A DNA stretch of 64,000 nt from Phytoseiulus persimilis (taxonomy: Eukaryota > Arthropoda > Arachnida > Mesostigmata > Phytoseiidae), in assembly GCA_037576195.1 (NCBI GenBank), contig CM075104.1:6454775-6518774 (forward strand), written 5' to 3'. Below the pieces are notes generated by a model. It made no database searches, was not told the DNA's origin, and saw only the letters and a program-made list of their open reading frames with translations. Positions 42,064-53,034 of this stretch are shown one piece after another. Position 1 is the first letter of the stretch. Every line of letters begins with the position of its first letter. Made by a program: the position numbers and the translations under genes.

Positions 42064-43083
42064 TTATATATTGACCGTTTTGTTCGATGACCTTCGCCCA
42101 TCGCTCTGGTAATCCATGATTCCATTCTCCCAGAACTTTTTCTCTTTATTATCAAAATATCGATGGAGGTGATTTTTAATATCCTCCAAAGATTCAAATG
42201 TGGCGCCGTCAAGAGAGTTCTGCAGAGACCTGAACAAGTGATAATCTGATGGTGCGAGGTCGGGACTATAGGCTGGGTGCGGTAGCACATCCCAATCAAA
42301 CTCCGCCAATTTCTGCCGGGAAGCCAAACTTTTGTGTGGTCTCGCATTATCATGTTGAAAAACCACGCCCCACCTGTTTGCCAAACCTGGGCGCTTGGAT
42401 GCAACTGCGGTCTTCAAATCTTCAAGTTGTCTGCAGTAGACTTCGGAGTTGATAGTCTGATCCATCGGGAGCAGCTCAAAAAACACTACGCCTTTGCAGT
42501 CCCACCAGCAGCTCAGCATGACCTTTTTTTGATGAAGTTCTGGTCTGGGGATAGCTGCTGCCTGAGAACCTTTGCGGACCCAGCTTCTTCTCTGTGTTGC
42601 GTTTCTGTAGAGTATCCATTTTTCATCGCCGGTTATCAATCTCCTCAGAAACGATTCCTTGTGGTTCTTCCGGAGTAGTAGGTGACAGGTATCAACGCGT
42701 CGTTCAAGCTGCATATCAGTGAGGTCGTGAGGTAGCCAGATATTCCGCTTGCTTGAGAAACCTGCTTGATGCAGGCGGTTCCAAACGGTTCCGTGAGAGA
42801 CTCCCGTCACATCTTCAATTTCTTTCATGGTCAAGGCTGGATTCGAAGTAACCAAGCTAATGATTTCGTCCGTCTCCACAACTTGAGGTCGTCCTGATCT
42901 CGGCTCATCCTCAAGATTGAAGTTTCCAGCTTCGAAACGGGCGAATCGCTTTTCGACCGTGGATTTGTGTAGTGCGTTTTCGCCGTAAACTGCGCATATC
43001 TTCCGCGTTGTCTGCGCTGCACTTAAGCCTTCGCGGTAGGAGAACAACATGATGTGTCGAAAATGCTCTTTTTTTTCCTCCAT
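42064..43083 (-). CDS. Mariner transposase (DD34D), 339 residues
   Basis: This enzyme catalyses cut-and-paste transposition into TA. Counting from the ATG at 43,083, the N-terminal third carries the paired helix-turn-helix DNA-binding region, with RSGRP near residue 62. WLPHDLT near residue 116 corresponds to the mariner WVPHEL signature. The catalytic triad is D153 (in TGDEKW), D245 (in QHDNARPH) and D280 (in YSPDLAPSD). Exactly 34 residues separate the last two, as in mariner proper. The length is close to the usual 345. The frame stays open eight codons upstream, but the first ATG is the one used here. There is no frameshift or stop. The gene ends about 80 bases inside the left terminus. 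Confidence 0.97.
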   Translation of the reverse strand: MEEKKEHFRHIMLFSYREGLSAAQTTRKICAVYGENALHKSTVEKRFARFEAGNFNLEDEPRSGRPQVVETDEIISLVTSNPALTMKEIEDVTGVSHGTVWNRLHQAGFSSKRNIWLPHDLTDMQLERRVDTCHLLLRKNHKESFLRRLITGDEKWILYRNATQRRSWVRKGSQAAAIPRPELHQKKVMLSCWWDCKGVVFFELLPMDQTINSEVYCRQLEDLKTAVASKRPGLANRWGVVFQHDNARPHKSLASRQKLAEFDWDVLPHPAYSPDLAPSDYHLFRSLQNSLDGATFESLEDIKNHLHRYFDNKEKKFWENGIMDYQSDGRRSSNKTVNI

Positions 43084-43240
43084 TTCAAATAGCTGCTGAT
43101 TCCACAAAGTATACGATAAAGTTGGGAGCGGTGTATCCGCGCGCAGCCGAGAGTCTAATCTTCAGTGTAAACACCCAGCCGCACTCCCAGGCGGCACTGC
43201 TGTAGAGCGCGGGAATTTCAAAAATGCGGCTTCAAAAAGC

Positions 43241-43264
43241 CGACGAACTTTTTGACTTACCTAA
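43241..43264 (-). repeat. Mariner terminal inverted repeat, right
   Basis: This 24-bp terminus is followed by TA at 43,265-43,266 and is an exact reverse complement of the left terminus. It lies about 160 bases upstream of the transposase start. Confidence 0.97.
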
Positions 43265-44221
43265 TACATAACTCTGGCAGTGGTTTAGCTAGGAATCGTG
43301 CTCAGTCTGATTCTTTGTCAAGCTGTTCGAGGAATTGAGAGCTTCCAACGAGAACATTCTTCAGAATACAGAGGCTCATAAATGAGACGAGGAGTTGTCT
43401 TGAGAACGGTGACTAGAGCTTGAATTCTTTGCACAATGACGGAGCTCCCTTGGTCAAGCGACGTGTGGGGTGTAGAAGACAGTGCCCGGGAAACCAGGTT
43501 GTGTTGTCATTCCGCTGGAAACTGAGCCGAACCTGAGGACCTGTGACATCTGAGTCTCGGATTCGACAGCGAACGACCGCGGGTAAAATGGAGTCCGCAG
43601 ACGCTTCATCCGGTCTCAGTTCCCGGAGGATGAAAGGGTCTCGGGCACTTTTGGCCTTGGGTCGGGGATTCGAATGAGATATATTGTGGGGGATACCCCA
43701 TCCCAAGAGAACACTTTCTGTCCAGTCAGGCGGGCTCCTAGCTGCCTTGGTTTTTTTTTTTCAACATGAAACATCTTCTGGACCAATGAAAAACCGAGCG
43801 AGAGTCGCAAACCTAAATGCTCCTATCTCCGTTTTCTGAAGGAGTTCAGAGCTCATAAAGTGGGTTTTGGAAAGCTCTCGAATCCACCCTTTCCGAAGCT
43901 CCCTTCAGAGTTTTTCAACGATCAATTCGAATACCTTCAAAATGACCATCTTCAAAGTGAATGTTTCTAACCCACTTCCTGGTTCCACCACTTTCCAGTT
44001 TGTGTCATATTATGCCCCCCCCCTTCAGTGCGAGCACAATGCGATAAACAGATCGAAAAAATATTTGGGGGACCAAGTTTAAAAAACTGTCCCTTGGTCA
44101 CCCTGAATTCATCGAATTTCATGCTTAAACTCCAGAATATTGATGGTGGAAGGCTCTGAGCCAGGGAAATCATATTCTGAGCCGTGGAACACACGGAATC
44201 AGCCGCCCAGACACCCAAAAG

Positions 44222-44456
44222 TTTGGTCAGATCGATCCCGGAATCACCCGCCCAGACCCCCGAAAGTATGATCAGACTGGCCCGGGAATCACCCCTCCAG
44301 CTTTTAAAAAGTATGGTCAGATTGTTCCCGGAACCACCCGTCTAGACTTGGAAAGTGATGGTCAGTTCGGTCCCGGAATAACCCCTCCAGGTTTTAAGAA
44401 GTATGGTCAGATATGTCCCGGAATCACCCCTCCAGACTTTTAAAAAGTATGGTCAG
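44222..44456 (+). repeat. 45-bp tandem repeat, left arm
   Basis: About six units start at TATGGTCAG-like positions 44,222, 44,267, 44,312, 44,357, 44,402 and 44,448, so the period is 45 bases. The core reads GGTCAGAT..TCCCGGAATCACCCC. Units diverge by 10 to 25 percent. Confidence 0.9.
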
Positions 44457-44861
44457 ATTGTCGATCCCGTACAAACTGCAAAATGATCTGACCGAGTCAG
44501 GCGCAAAGCAAGAAAGAATCATGTTTTGAGCCGAGACACTCTCGGAGAAATCGACCTCGAGCAAAAAAAGAGAACACGTTCGATGGTCTCGAGTGGTTTC
44601 GTTCATTCTCGCTCCTCAAGTGTTGGTTCCATCGTCCTTCTGACTCTGAATCGTCTCCAGATGGCATGAAGAGGTCCGTTAGCTCTAGTGCCGGAGGCCG
44701 AATTCGTGGCTCATGCCTGGCGAAAGACAGGTAGAAGATGCACGCGGCCACATGCAAACAGCAGCCCACTATCCGTGCCCCATTAAGACAGTCACACCAA
44801 TGCTGCAGTCCACGGGACATGCGCGCATAAAAATAGAGCATCATGAAAATCCGGGCATCAT

Positions 44862-45230
44862 CGTCCGGGACCAATCTGACATACTTTTCGAGACCTGGAG
44901 GGAGATTCCGGGACCAATCTGTCATACTTTTCGAAACCTGGAGGGGTGATTCCGGGACCCATCTGACCATACTCTCCAGAACCTGGAGGGGTGATTCCGG
45001 GACCATCTGACCATAACTTCTCAAACCTGGAGGGGTCATTCCGGAACCGATCTGACATCACTTTCCAAGTCTATGAGGGGTGGTTCCGGGAACAATCTGA
45101 CCATACTTTTTGAAAGCTGGAGGGGTGATTCTGGGGCCAGTCTGATCATACTTTTGGGGGTCTTGGCGGGTGATTCCGGGATCGATCTGACCAAACTTGC
45201 TGTGTCTGGGCGGCCTGATCCGTGTGTTCC
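44862..45230 (-). repeat. 45-bp tandem repeat, right arm
   Basis: About eight units of the same 45-bp sequence lie in the opposite orientation (plus-strand core GGTGATTCCGGGACC..TCTGACC). The two arrays face each other across the spacer and would form the stem of a hairpin. Confidence 0.9.
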
Positions 45231-45793
45231 ACGGCTCAGAATAATGATTTTCCCTGGCTCGGGGCCTTCCATCATCAAATATTCTGGAGTTTAAGCATGA
45301 AATTCGATGAATTCAGGGTGACCAACGACAGTTTTTTAGTTTTCAAACCTTGGTCCCCCAAATATTCTTTCGATCTGTTTATCGAATTGTGCTCGCACTG
45401 AAGGGGGCATAATTTGACACAAGCTAGAAAGTGGTCAACCTCCAGGAAGTGGGTCAGAAACAATCTCTTTGAAGATGGTCCTTCTGAAGGTATTCGAATT
45501 GATCGTTGAAAAACTCTGTAGGAAGCACGGAAAGCGGGATTCACGAGCTCCCAAAACCCACTTTATGAGCTCTGAACTCTCTCAGATAACGGAGATATGA
45601 GCATTTTAAGTTTCCGAATCTCGCTCGGTTTCCATCGGTCCAGAATATGTTTCATGCTATAAAAAAAAACCAAGGCAGTAGGAGCCGCCGACTTGGCAGA
45701 AAGTGCTCTCTTGGGATGGGGTAACCGCCACAATAAATCTCATTCGAATCTCCGACCCTAGGCCAAAAGTGCCGAGGAAGTGCCGAGACCCTT

Positions 45794-48700
45794 ATCGAGA
45801 TAGAATATCTGCGTTCTCGGGAGTAGGAGACTGTCTTCGATCGAAGGGAGCAACTTGAACCGGGAGGAAGATCCCCCAAAATCTAGGTTCACAATGGGAA
45901 CATGGCTGGATGTAGCGATTTCTGCGATTGACAAAGGAGAAGAACTAACACCGAGCTTCTCGCTCTGGAGACATTCTGCTGCAGAACTCTCCCAAGCTTT
46001 GGTTTCATCGGTGCAGCTATGATCCTGTCGCTGAGTTCATGCATCTGCAAACGCCTTCCAAGATTTCCCTGATGAAACCGTGGGAGTGAGTCGTGCCCTC
46101 AAGCTTCCTTTTGTATTCCGGAAGGTTTGAAAAATTGCTTGCGATGAATGCCAAACTCGATTTTAGCCCAGAATCGCGCCTGAGGGTCTGCATCCTATCC
46201 ATGGCGGCCTGCCTCGGCGGGTGTCAAGCTGTTGGAGCACGCCCTCCTTCGATGTGTTCCGGATTATACAGAGCGGCTGGAGCCTGAGTGCTTCAGCGAA
46301 TCACAACTGGCTCTGAAGGGGAAGCCCGATTCAACGCGAACCAACCGGTTGGTATTGACAGTGCAGAACAGGACGCTAAGGAGTCTGTCGAGGCAGGAAA
46401 CCACTGTTTCTTGGTGCTGTGCTGGCCGATTCTGTCTCGAGGGAGATCTGAAAGCCACACCTCCGATTAGCATTGCACGTCGACCAGCGACCTCTCGGGG
46501 AATTTTCCCGACGAAAGCTCAAATCCCGATGACTTCGCAAGGCGAAAGAGTCAGCATCATCGCGTAATTCTCTGAAAATTTTCGATCAACAGCAATCCCG
46601 ACTTCCGAATCCGAGAAGGTGTTCTACAGAATACTTTGTTCCCACCAAATCTATGAGGATTCCGCATTACAGATATTTCAGGGAAGAGCACTCTCGGAGC
46701 TTCGGTGTCTTCTATCAAACACGAAGCGGCGGCGCTGATGAAGAGAAGGACACGGCTCGCGGTGTACACCCCGGGACAAAGTTCAGGGAGGGCATCAGCG
46801 GAAGCCTGCTACGATGGTTGACCGACTAGTCTCTCCTACTATTCCTGAGTTCCATAGGAATGGGTTCGCTAATTTCTGCGCTGCTGGACTTCCAACTGCC
46901 GCATCCACTACGAATGGGTCCGTTGACGTCTGTCATCGATTCAGATCCAGATCAGATGATCAGTGATCATTGATCACTAGGACTGGAAGCCTGGCGCGGC
47001 GCTAACGGTCGTGCCATGCCCCGTGAGTTCCGCAACTTCTCCGCGGAATGCCCAGATTTTTGAATATACCCCGCAGTCAGAATGATCCTGAGGTACACTC
47101 CCGCAGTCGGGACGCTCCTTGAGCTCTTCGCAGCCAGCTATCACAGTTCCTCTATATCTCACAGTATCAGTCTTTCGATGCGAGTGTAAGAAATGAATAT
47201 CGGAGAATTTCGGAGAAGCTCGTTTTCTATTCAATCTCGAATATCATAGTGGCCGGTTCCGCCACCCCGGCAGCCGGATATATCAGAATCTCGGCTCCTC
47301 TTCTAGTTCCCGTAGGTCGGGACACGGAAGCCCCGAGGCCGTGCAGGACCCACGGACGCCGTGAATGAATCACGGAGGTCGTGTATCTCGGCCGTGAATT
47401 TCCCCGCGTCAAACTCCCAGCTCAAGTTGATCACTGATATACGCTGAAAATTCCAGGATGGTCTCCTCGTGGAGCTTCTCCAGGTTCGGTGTCCATAAGC
47501 AGTGGCGTATCCAGGGGGGGGGGGCAAGGGGGCATCGGATATCCGCAGCATTTCTGTATAGCGCCCCTGAGAGCTGAATGATTGGATTTGGCGCAACGTA
47601 ACGTTCGAACTCACTGAAATTCTTCACGAACTCAGCCTGGAGTCATTCACTCTTGGTGCGAGTCGAACAAGACTGCGGTGACCAACAGACTAGACGATGC
47701 CTGCGTTACGTGGGACCTCTTCGAAACCTTCCACAGTCTCGTTGCACACTTTGCACGTGGAACTTATCCCTCGGCACTGGAAACATCCGATCCCAGTTCT
47801 GCAGGGTGAAGCTTGAGCCAGAGACTGCGCAGAGGCGCGAAGCTCCGAGGGAAGGTGATTATTATCAAGCCCTTGGTGATGACGAGCACCTATGAACCGA
47901 TCACAGGGCTCGGAGTTCCTAGCAACTACACAGCTTCGCCCGTTCAATCCGTACTTGACCCATCATCGCGTGAGTTACCTTGGTTCGACATTTCGGAACG
48001 GGAGCATTATATGCTGTCGTCCGAGGAAACTCTTCGGGTACAACCAGCAGCTGACGATAATCACAGAGGAAACGTGAATCTGACTGCATGTAATGTCTAG
48101 GAGCGAAAACTTCCGCGCTCAACAGTGCATCGATGATACATTCGGTGGCTTTCATGTTCTGGTTTCCCATGTTAGCCAAATCAGCTGTTTCAGGTGAATG
48201 AGCGTTTCGGGCTCCTTCCGAGCTTGGAATATGGATACGGATTCACTTGACATCCCCGAACTGGAATTCAGTCGGTTGGATATTTCATCAGGAATCGATG
48301 GAGAAATCTCTCTACGGGTTCGAGCGAATGTTCGAGTTCGAATCATTCATTATACAAGAGAGAAAGAGGAAGCAATTTTCAGCCCAATCGAACAGTCAGA
48401 CGGAGGTTGTGGTCATCTGGGCATTGTGAAATCTACCCATCTCGGGTGAAACTCGGCTGATGTGTGGGCGAGCCAGATGAAGATCTTGCGTCTCAGGTGA
48501 AACTCAGTGGCCTAGCAGTTAGGTGGTGCCCAGGTTCCGCAGAAGTCCTCCGCCCCCATCTCTGCTCTGGGAAAAGGTCATGGGGGATTGTGTCGGGAGG
48601 ACAAAAGATTTCGACAAGAACTACGGGGAACGTCAGAAGCACGCACAAATATCGGGGAAATCGTGGGGTACAAATGTCTTGGCCTCATCATGCCTTAGGC

Positions 48701-49339
48701 CAGAACGTCTACATGAGCGGCAAGCTGTGCCCTTCGCGCTTCGCCGCGAAAACGACTTCGAGCGGAGGAAACTACGCTGTTTCAGGCAGATCCCAAGCTG
48801 TTTACCCCGCTCAGGGTAGTTCCCACAGTTCGAGACCTGCTGCTACGCCAGCCCTCCTGGTTCGAGCCAGTTATACGTGGTCCGCTGACGAGGCAGGATA
48901 CCCCTGGGGCCTGCCGGAATTCTCGGAAGCATAGATCTGGCCCCAGTGTTCTATGTTGGCCATCGAGTCTTCAGAACCCGTGCTGGGTAGCTTTGTCATG
49001 GTGTAACGAGTGCACCATGATGCGCCACCGACAATAATCATTTGGCCATTTTGGAGCAACATTTTTCGATCCTTGAGCTGTGAGTCGCATAGAACGTCTC
49101 AACAGGGCTCAGGAGTCGTCAGCGGACTGTATTTTGGCCTCGGATCGATATCCCGTCGTTACTGAGAAAATTCAAAAGTTTCCGCTCAGTCTAACCGCTG
49201 AGCGGTTTCCGAGGCAATGTCCGCTCGGCTGACAGAGCTCACAATCAACAACACGATCCGGGCCGAGGTTGTGTTGCGGAACCTTCTCATTTCCGAACAG
49301 CATACTTTTGTGGAGTGTTTTTGATCATAGAGAAGCAGC
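45794..49339. other. Unassigned sequence with a solitary hAT-like end
   Basis: No gene is recognised. At 47,500-47,514 the sequence CAGTGGCGTATCCAG, followed by a long G run, matches the hAT termini found elsewhere in the window. No partner end with matching 8-base flanks was found, so it is a truncated or diverged copy. A nearby GCGCCCCTGA module (about 47,563) is shared with the interior of the 51,860 element. The right part of this stretch should hold the UBL5 promoter, but no TATA element stands out. Confidence 0.5.
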
Positions 49340-49718
49340 ATGATCGAGATTACGTGTAACGACCGATTGGGGAAGAAAGTACGCATCAAGTGCAAGTAGG
49401 TTCGATAACAAACCGTTGTGGAAAGGGAGGCATGGAGGAAGTTCGGCGATCCACACTCCTCGGACCCGAAATATGTTATTTCACCTGATTCATGAAAAAC
49501 TTATTCGTTGATGAATATTCGCAATGGGACTCCAGAGGATTTCCTTTTCCAGCTCTGAGGACACGATCGGAGACCTGAAGAAACTCATAGCCGCTCAGAC
49601 AGGAACAAGGTACGACAAGATCGTGCTCAAAAAGTGGTATACGATCTTCAAAGATAACATCACGCTAGCGGATTATGAAATCCACGACGGAATGAACCTC
49701 GAGCTCTATTATCAATGA
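49340..49718 (+). CDS. UBL5: Ubiquitin-like protein 5 (Hub1), two exons, complete
   Basis: UBL5/Hub1 is a small ubiquitin-fold protein that binds spliceosome components (Snu66/SART1-type HIND motifs) non-covalently and influences splice-site choice. Exon 1 is 49,340-49,395 (ATG, reading [18 protein letters not shown]). Exon 2 is 49,553-49,718 (ending [10 protein letters not shown] then TGA). The 157-bp intron has GT at 49,396 and a TTTTCCAG acceptor, and splits an Asn codon (phase 2). The spliced protein is 73 residues, exactly the family length. It keeps [17 protein letters not shown] and the Hub1-specific terminal tyrosine pair instead of a Gly-Gly tail, so it cannot be conjugated like ubiquitin. 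There are no frame errors. The start is fixed by family alignment. Confidence 0.97.
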
Positions 49719-50222
49719 ATCGGAGGCGGTTATTCTTTGTAAAATTCTCTGTATAAATGGAAAGTCATGTGGGATGAACCAATTCTTGAGTTTTGACTTG
49801 CTTATGGTTCTCAAGCGGTTGCAAATGCTCTCGGCCCGCTCCCTCATATAGGACCGCCTCGTGGAATGAATACTCGAATAACGAAGCGTGGAGACAGACG
49901 ACAGCGCTTCCTTCGAGCACCCTGGCACTCTCGTCGAATAAAGTTTCTCTCTGAGGAAAGATTCTCTCCGAGTTTTCTCCGTCACGTTATCGGTGTAAGG
50001 ACATCGAATGAGCCGACTGCGGATATGAGCATTGAGCTCATCCAATGAATGAACTGTAGGAATGAAGCCTAGAATGAAAGTAACTATCTCGATGTATTTC
50101 GGAGAGAATATGTTGCCGCTCAAGGGCCTCTGATGTATTTGTTCAATAACCCAGCTAATTACTGGTAAAAAAATTGACGGCTTTCGGGTACACGTCACGG
50201 AGATCGGCTGCCTGGCAAACAC

Positions 50223-50657
50223 CTCGGAGTCTATTGCCATTTCTTCCCCCTTGATGAGTAATTCTTTGCTTCGCAATTCTTCCGGCGTCGGAATGTATTC
50301 TGGATCGAATGGTTCCTAGAAAGTGAGATCGGATAGGGTTGAGTGCAACGAATTATCTCTGAAACGGGGAGCGAAGCCCTCGGGGAATTGCTTGCTCCTT
50401 TATTAGACCAGACTCATGCCTGTACATCCATAACCTTTTGAGGGAAATTAAGCTGGATTCTCCCGACCCGCAGCTGTTCTGCCAGACAGGGTGTCTCGTG
50501 CTTGCTGTGCCTCGTGAATCTGTTGACGGAATTCATCGTTTTTTAAATCTGCGCTCCAAAGGATCCACCGTTCGAATATGATGCGGTCCCAGTGACCGCC
50601 GAGGCCGCGGGACCCACGAATCTCTGTGGAGTGTCTCGGAGTGCGGCTGAAACTCAT
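50223..50657 (-). CDS. Possible exons of an unrecognised minus-strand gene
   Basis: Two segments look coding, but I cannot name a family. One is an exon-like stretch from 50,315 (acceptor TTTCTAG) to 50,223 (GAG before GTGTTT), 31 codons containing EPFDPEYIPTPEELRSKE. The other lies upstream, at 50,657-50,448, and contains GGHWDRIIFERWILWSADLK. The second begins after an in-frame stop at about 50,670. The joining intron is not resolved, since a stop precedes any clear donor. Given the indel errors seen just to the right, the frames here may also be broken. The gene would converge on UBL5. Confidence is low, and the pieces may be unrelated. Confidence 0.3.
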
Positions 50658-51859
50658 TTGACCGACGGCTTTTCACGCTCCGTGGATCCTGACGTTGAAT
50701 AGACACGGGTCCGAGTCTCTGTGGCTCATCGGTCTTTGAGCTCACGAGGTTCACGAGCCACATTGCTCGTGATGCTGCTCCCAACGAGGCGAAGAGGACC
50801 CAAAGAAGAACCTCCTCTTGTGACCGACTTGACCCCCTTCTGATGGTTGATGTCCGTTCAAAACGTGTCCAGAGCTAATGGAGGGGAGATTCGAGCTGCA
50901 GTCATGGAAGTCTCAGGTCAAATGAGCTCGTAAAAGAAGAAGTGCGGAGCTTGGGGTAGTTGCAATCAATCTTATATATGTACTCCTTGAGCCGCGGTGT
51001 GCCTTAACCGGTGCCAACATTGTCTCAGGATTGTTAGGAAGGCGGTATCTGCGAACGGCCATCAGCCATCACCCGTCCAAATCAACGGCTTGCAGAACAT
51101 CCTCGAGCATGCAGCGAATCCAGTGGATACGGGATCTCCAATTGATAGATGATTCAAGCGGTGGGCGGCAACTTGGAAGGATGTAACATTCACCGAGGAG
51201 CAGGCGCACATACTCCGATATGCGGGTCTGTCGAAGTTCTCTAAAACTGAAATCAGTCACTCCCTGGATAGATGAAGTCTCTGATGGCTGAGCTCATCAG
51301 TTTTCATGGCCGAGCAGTGGCGGACCACGAGCTCTGAAGGGCTCAAGAAGATTGGAGTCGTTGGCCCTCGCGCTCCCAAGTCCAGCGTTCTTCTCAGAAA
51401 ATCGCAGGTCAAGGGAATCCCAATGTGACAGTGAGTCTACAATGCTATCGACTCGGACATACATTCAGGCAGGGGCCTCTCAACTACCTCTCCTGAGAGG
51501 ATGGCAGGGGTATGTGATGAGGATAATGGTAACCACAGCCGCGAGCTTCTCATGACTGAATCAACGTCCGGACTGCTCTGATTCATAAAGTAGGAATAAA
51601 CACCCTTCCCAGTTGGAGGAGGGGATTTCCCTTGGTACGCCACTGGCTCCATGGAGTCTGATCAAGTGTCTGGCATTCCGAAGAGTCTCGAACTGCGATC
51701 GTCCACCGACTTCCAAGGAATGTCGGGTTGGGACTTTCATCGAGGACAACTGAAGATCCGGAGCAGTTGACTGTCCTATCAGTAACGAAGTACGGAATCT
51801 GGCAATTCAACGGTGATTCCTCCGTCAGCCGTATAATCGACCCCCAGGAGTCTCGGGAG
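50658..51859. other. Unassigned sequence with two hAT-like ends
   Basis: CAGTGGCGGACCACGAG at about 51,315 and the reverse of CAGTGGCGTACCAAG at about 51,645 are oriented like the two ends of a 330-bp element. Their flanking 8-mers do not match, so no insertion is claimed. A minus open frame at 51,260-51,069 has protein-like composition and an upstream TTTCAG, but no recognisable motif. Confidence 0.4.
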
Positions 51860-52752
51860 CAGTAGCGTATCTAGCTCAAGCAGCGCTCGGGGCAAACCGG
51901 CAAAAATCCGCCCCCCTCCCCGAGCCCGCGCGAGAAATTTGGTGAGCCATCGCAAGAGATTCTTCTCGTTGAAACCAAGGCCATGTTCACTCAATGTTAC
52001 CACGATAGTGTGATGACCTGAATCGCGCACGATAAGCCTTGACTGCGGCGAGACTTCCCATCATTCAACAGTTTTTTTTTTTCGTTTCGTCTCTCAATGC
52101 ACAAAAATGTTAATGCGTCCAGCTTCTCTTGAACCATAATGATCCCTGGCACGTTTCACCAACGTTTCACAGTCGTAAGCTCATCGCAAGTTTCTCCGAT
52201 AGATCGAAGTGGAAGTCCGATTCTGCGCCCCTCAGCTCCATGGGTCGCGACTTTGTTTCTTGATTCCGATTGAATTTCTGCTTCAGTGGAGGAGATTGAC
52301 AGAACTTCGAATCCGCTAGTCTTCAGCTTGCGCCCTCGAGAGATGGAGATGCAAGCCCTCTGGTGCATGCTCCTGTGCCTGAGATGAGGCGAGTTTCTAT
52401 TGGAGTCCAAGACATTTAAAGTACTTCATCTCTTCCGCTGGCCCTCAGCTCTGCGCCCCTGACTTCTCTGAGGCGGGATTCCGTTGCCGAGACAAATCGA
52501 ATCTCTAATGCAGACACGGATATGGACAAACTTCAACACCCGATTCGGCGCCCCTCAGATCTCTGTGGCGTTCATGCGCTCGGAGAAGAATTGAGTTAAT
52601 TTGCGGTTAGGGCTACGGAAAAAAAATCATTACGGTTTTCGATGCGTAACTGAGCGCTCCATCAGCTTTGCGCCCTCTAACTGCGCACCCCAGCAGCTTC
52701 GCGCCCGGGGCACGAGCCGCCCTCTGCCCCCCTCCCCTAGATACGCCCACTG
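51860..52752. mobile_element. Non-autonomous hAT element (893 bp) with 8-bp target duplication
   Basis: The ends are CAGTAGCGTATCTAG (51,860-51,874) and, on the minus strand, CAGTGGGCGTATCTAG (52,752-52,737). They are flanked by the exact 8-mer CTCGGGAG at 51,852-51,859 and 52,753-52,760. That combination defines a hAT insertion. The interior has no transposase frame. It repeats GCGCCCCTCAGCTC-like modules (about 52,226, 52,454, 52,549), which suggests internal amplification. It lies on the 3' side of AGK. On the minus strand the two flanks would join into a continuous open frame across one copy of the duplication. Confidence 0.82.
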
Positions 52753-53034
52753 CTCGGGAGGGCTCGAGCAGCCGGTTTGGACCCCTTCATTCCCGAGTGT
52801 CTTGGGGCTGTCCGCGATTTCCACGATATAATTGGTTTCGAGAGCGTCCGTGAGAATTCTCCCGTATCTAGCGCCCAATCCGAAAGGCTGCGCAAGCCTG
52901 TCCATAAGGAAGCTACCCGTTGGAGAGAACAGTGGTAGCACAAGAGTGGGCTTGGGGAGGCTTTCAGTACGAGGCTCCCATCTTCGGGCACGAGTTCGAG
53001 GTTCGTGTGCAGATTGCGGTATCCGTCACACTAC

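Larger units (their letters stand above)
41983..43264 (-). mobile_element. Mariner transposon, complete and apparently intact
   Basis: The 1,282-bp element is bounded by inverted termini that match at 24 of 24 positions (TTAGGTAAGTCAAAAAGTTC... at 41,983-42,006 and 43,264-43,241). Its flanks are TA on both sides (41,981-41,982 and 43,265-43,266), the target duplication expected of Tc1/mariner. One open transposase frame on the minus strand fills most of it. Perfect termini and an undisturbed frame suggest a young insertion. Whether it is still mobile cannot be judged from one copy. Confidence 0.97.
43633..45793. mobile_element. 2.16 kb foldback element with long inverted arms
   Basis: The left arm (about 43,633-44,460) and right arm (about 44,860-45,793) are reverse complements at roughly 85 to 92 percent by eye, separated by about 400 bases of unrelated spacer. 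A matching pair is the stretch near 44,100-44,200 and the reverse complement of 45,215-45,330, both reading TGAATTCATCGAATTTCATG. The inner part of each arm consists of 45-bp tandem repeats in opposite orientation, and no transposase is encoded. This architecture is that of foldback elements. The arms end at a shared AAGGGTCTCGG motif. I did not find a clear target duplication. Confidence 0.82.

Noticed and set aside
42249-42678. Plus-strand open frames across the mariner
   Set aside because: They are antisense shadows of the transposase gene.
48464-48934. A 156-codon plus-strand frame upstream of UBL5
   Set aside because: No motif or family resemblance was found, and other frames over the same bases are also open.
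49665-50276. A 203-codon minus-strand frame as one protein
   Set aside because: Its tail runs antisense through UBL5 exon 2. Only the first 31 codons after the acceptor at 50,316 look coding.
51315-51645. A 330-bp hAT element between two facing CAGTGGCG ends
   Set aside because: The flanking 8-mers differ (TGGCCGAG versus GCTCCATG), so an insertion is not demonstrated.
47500-52908. Pairing of the hAT end at 47,500 with a downstream TCCATAAG 8-mer near 52,908 as one large element
   Set aside because: The bases before the second 8-mer do not resemble a hAT terminus, so the match is chance.
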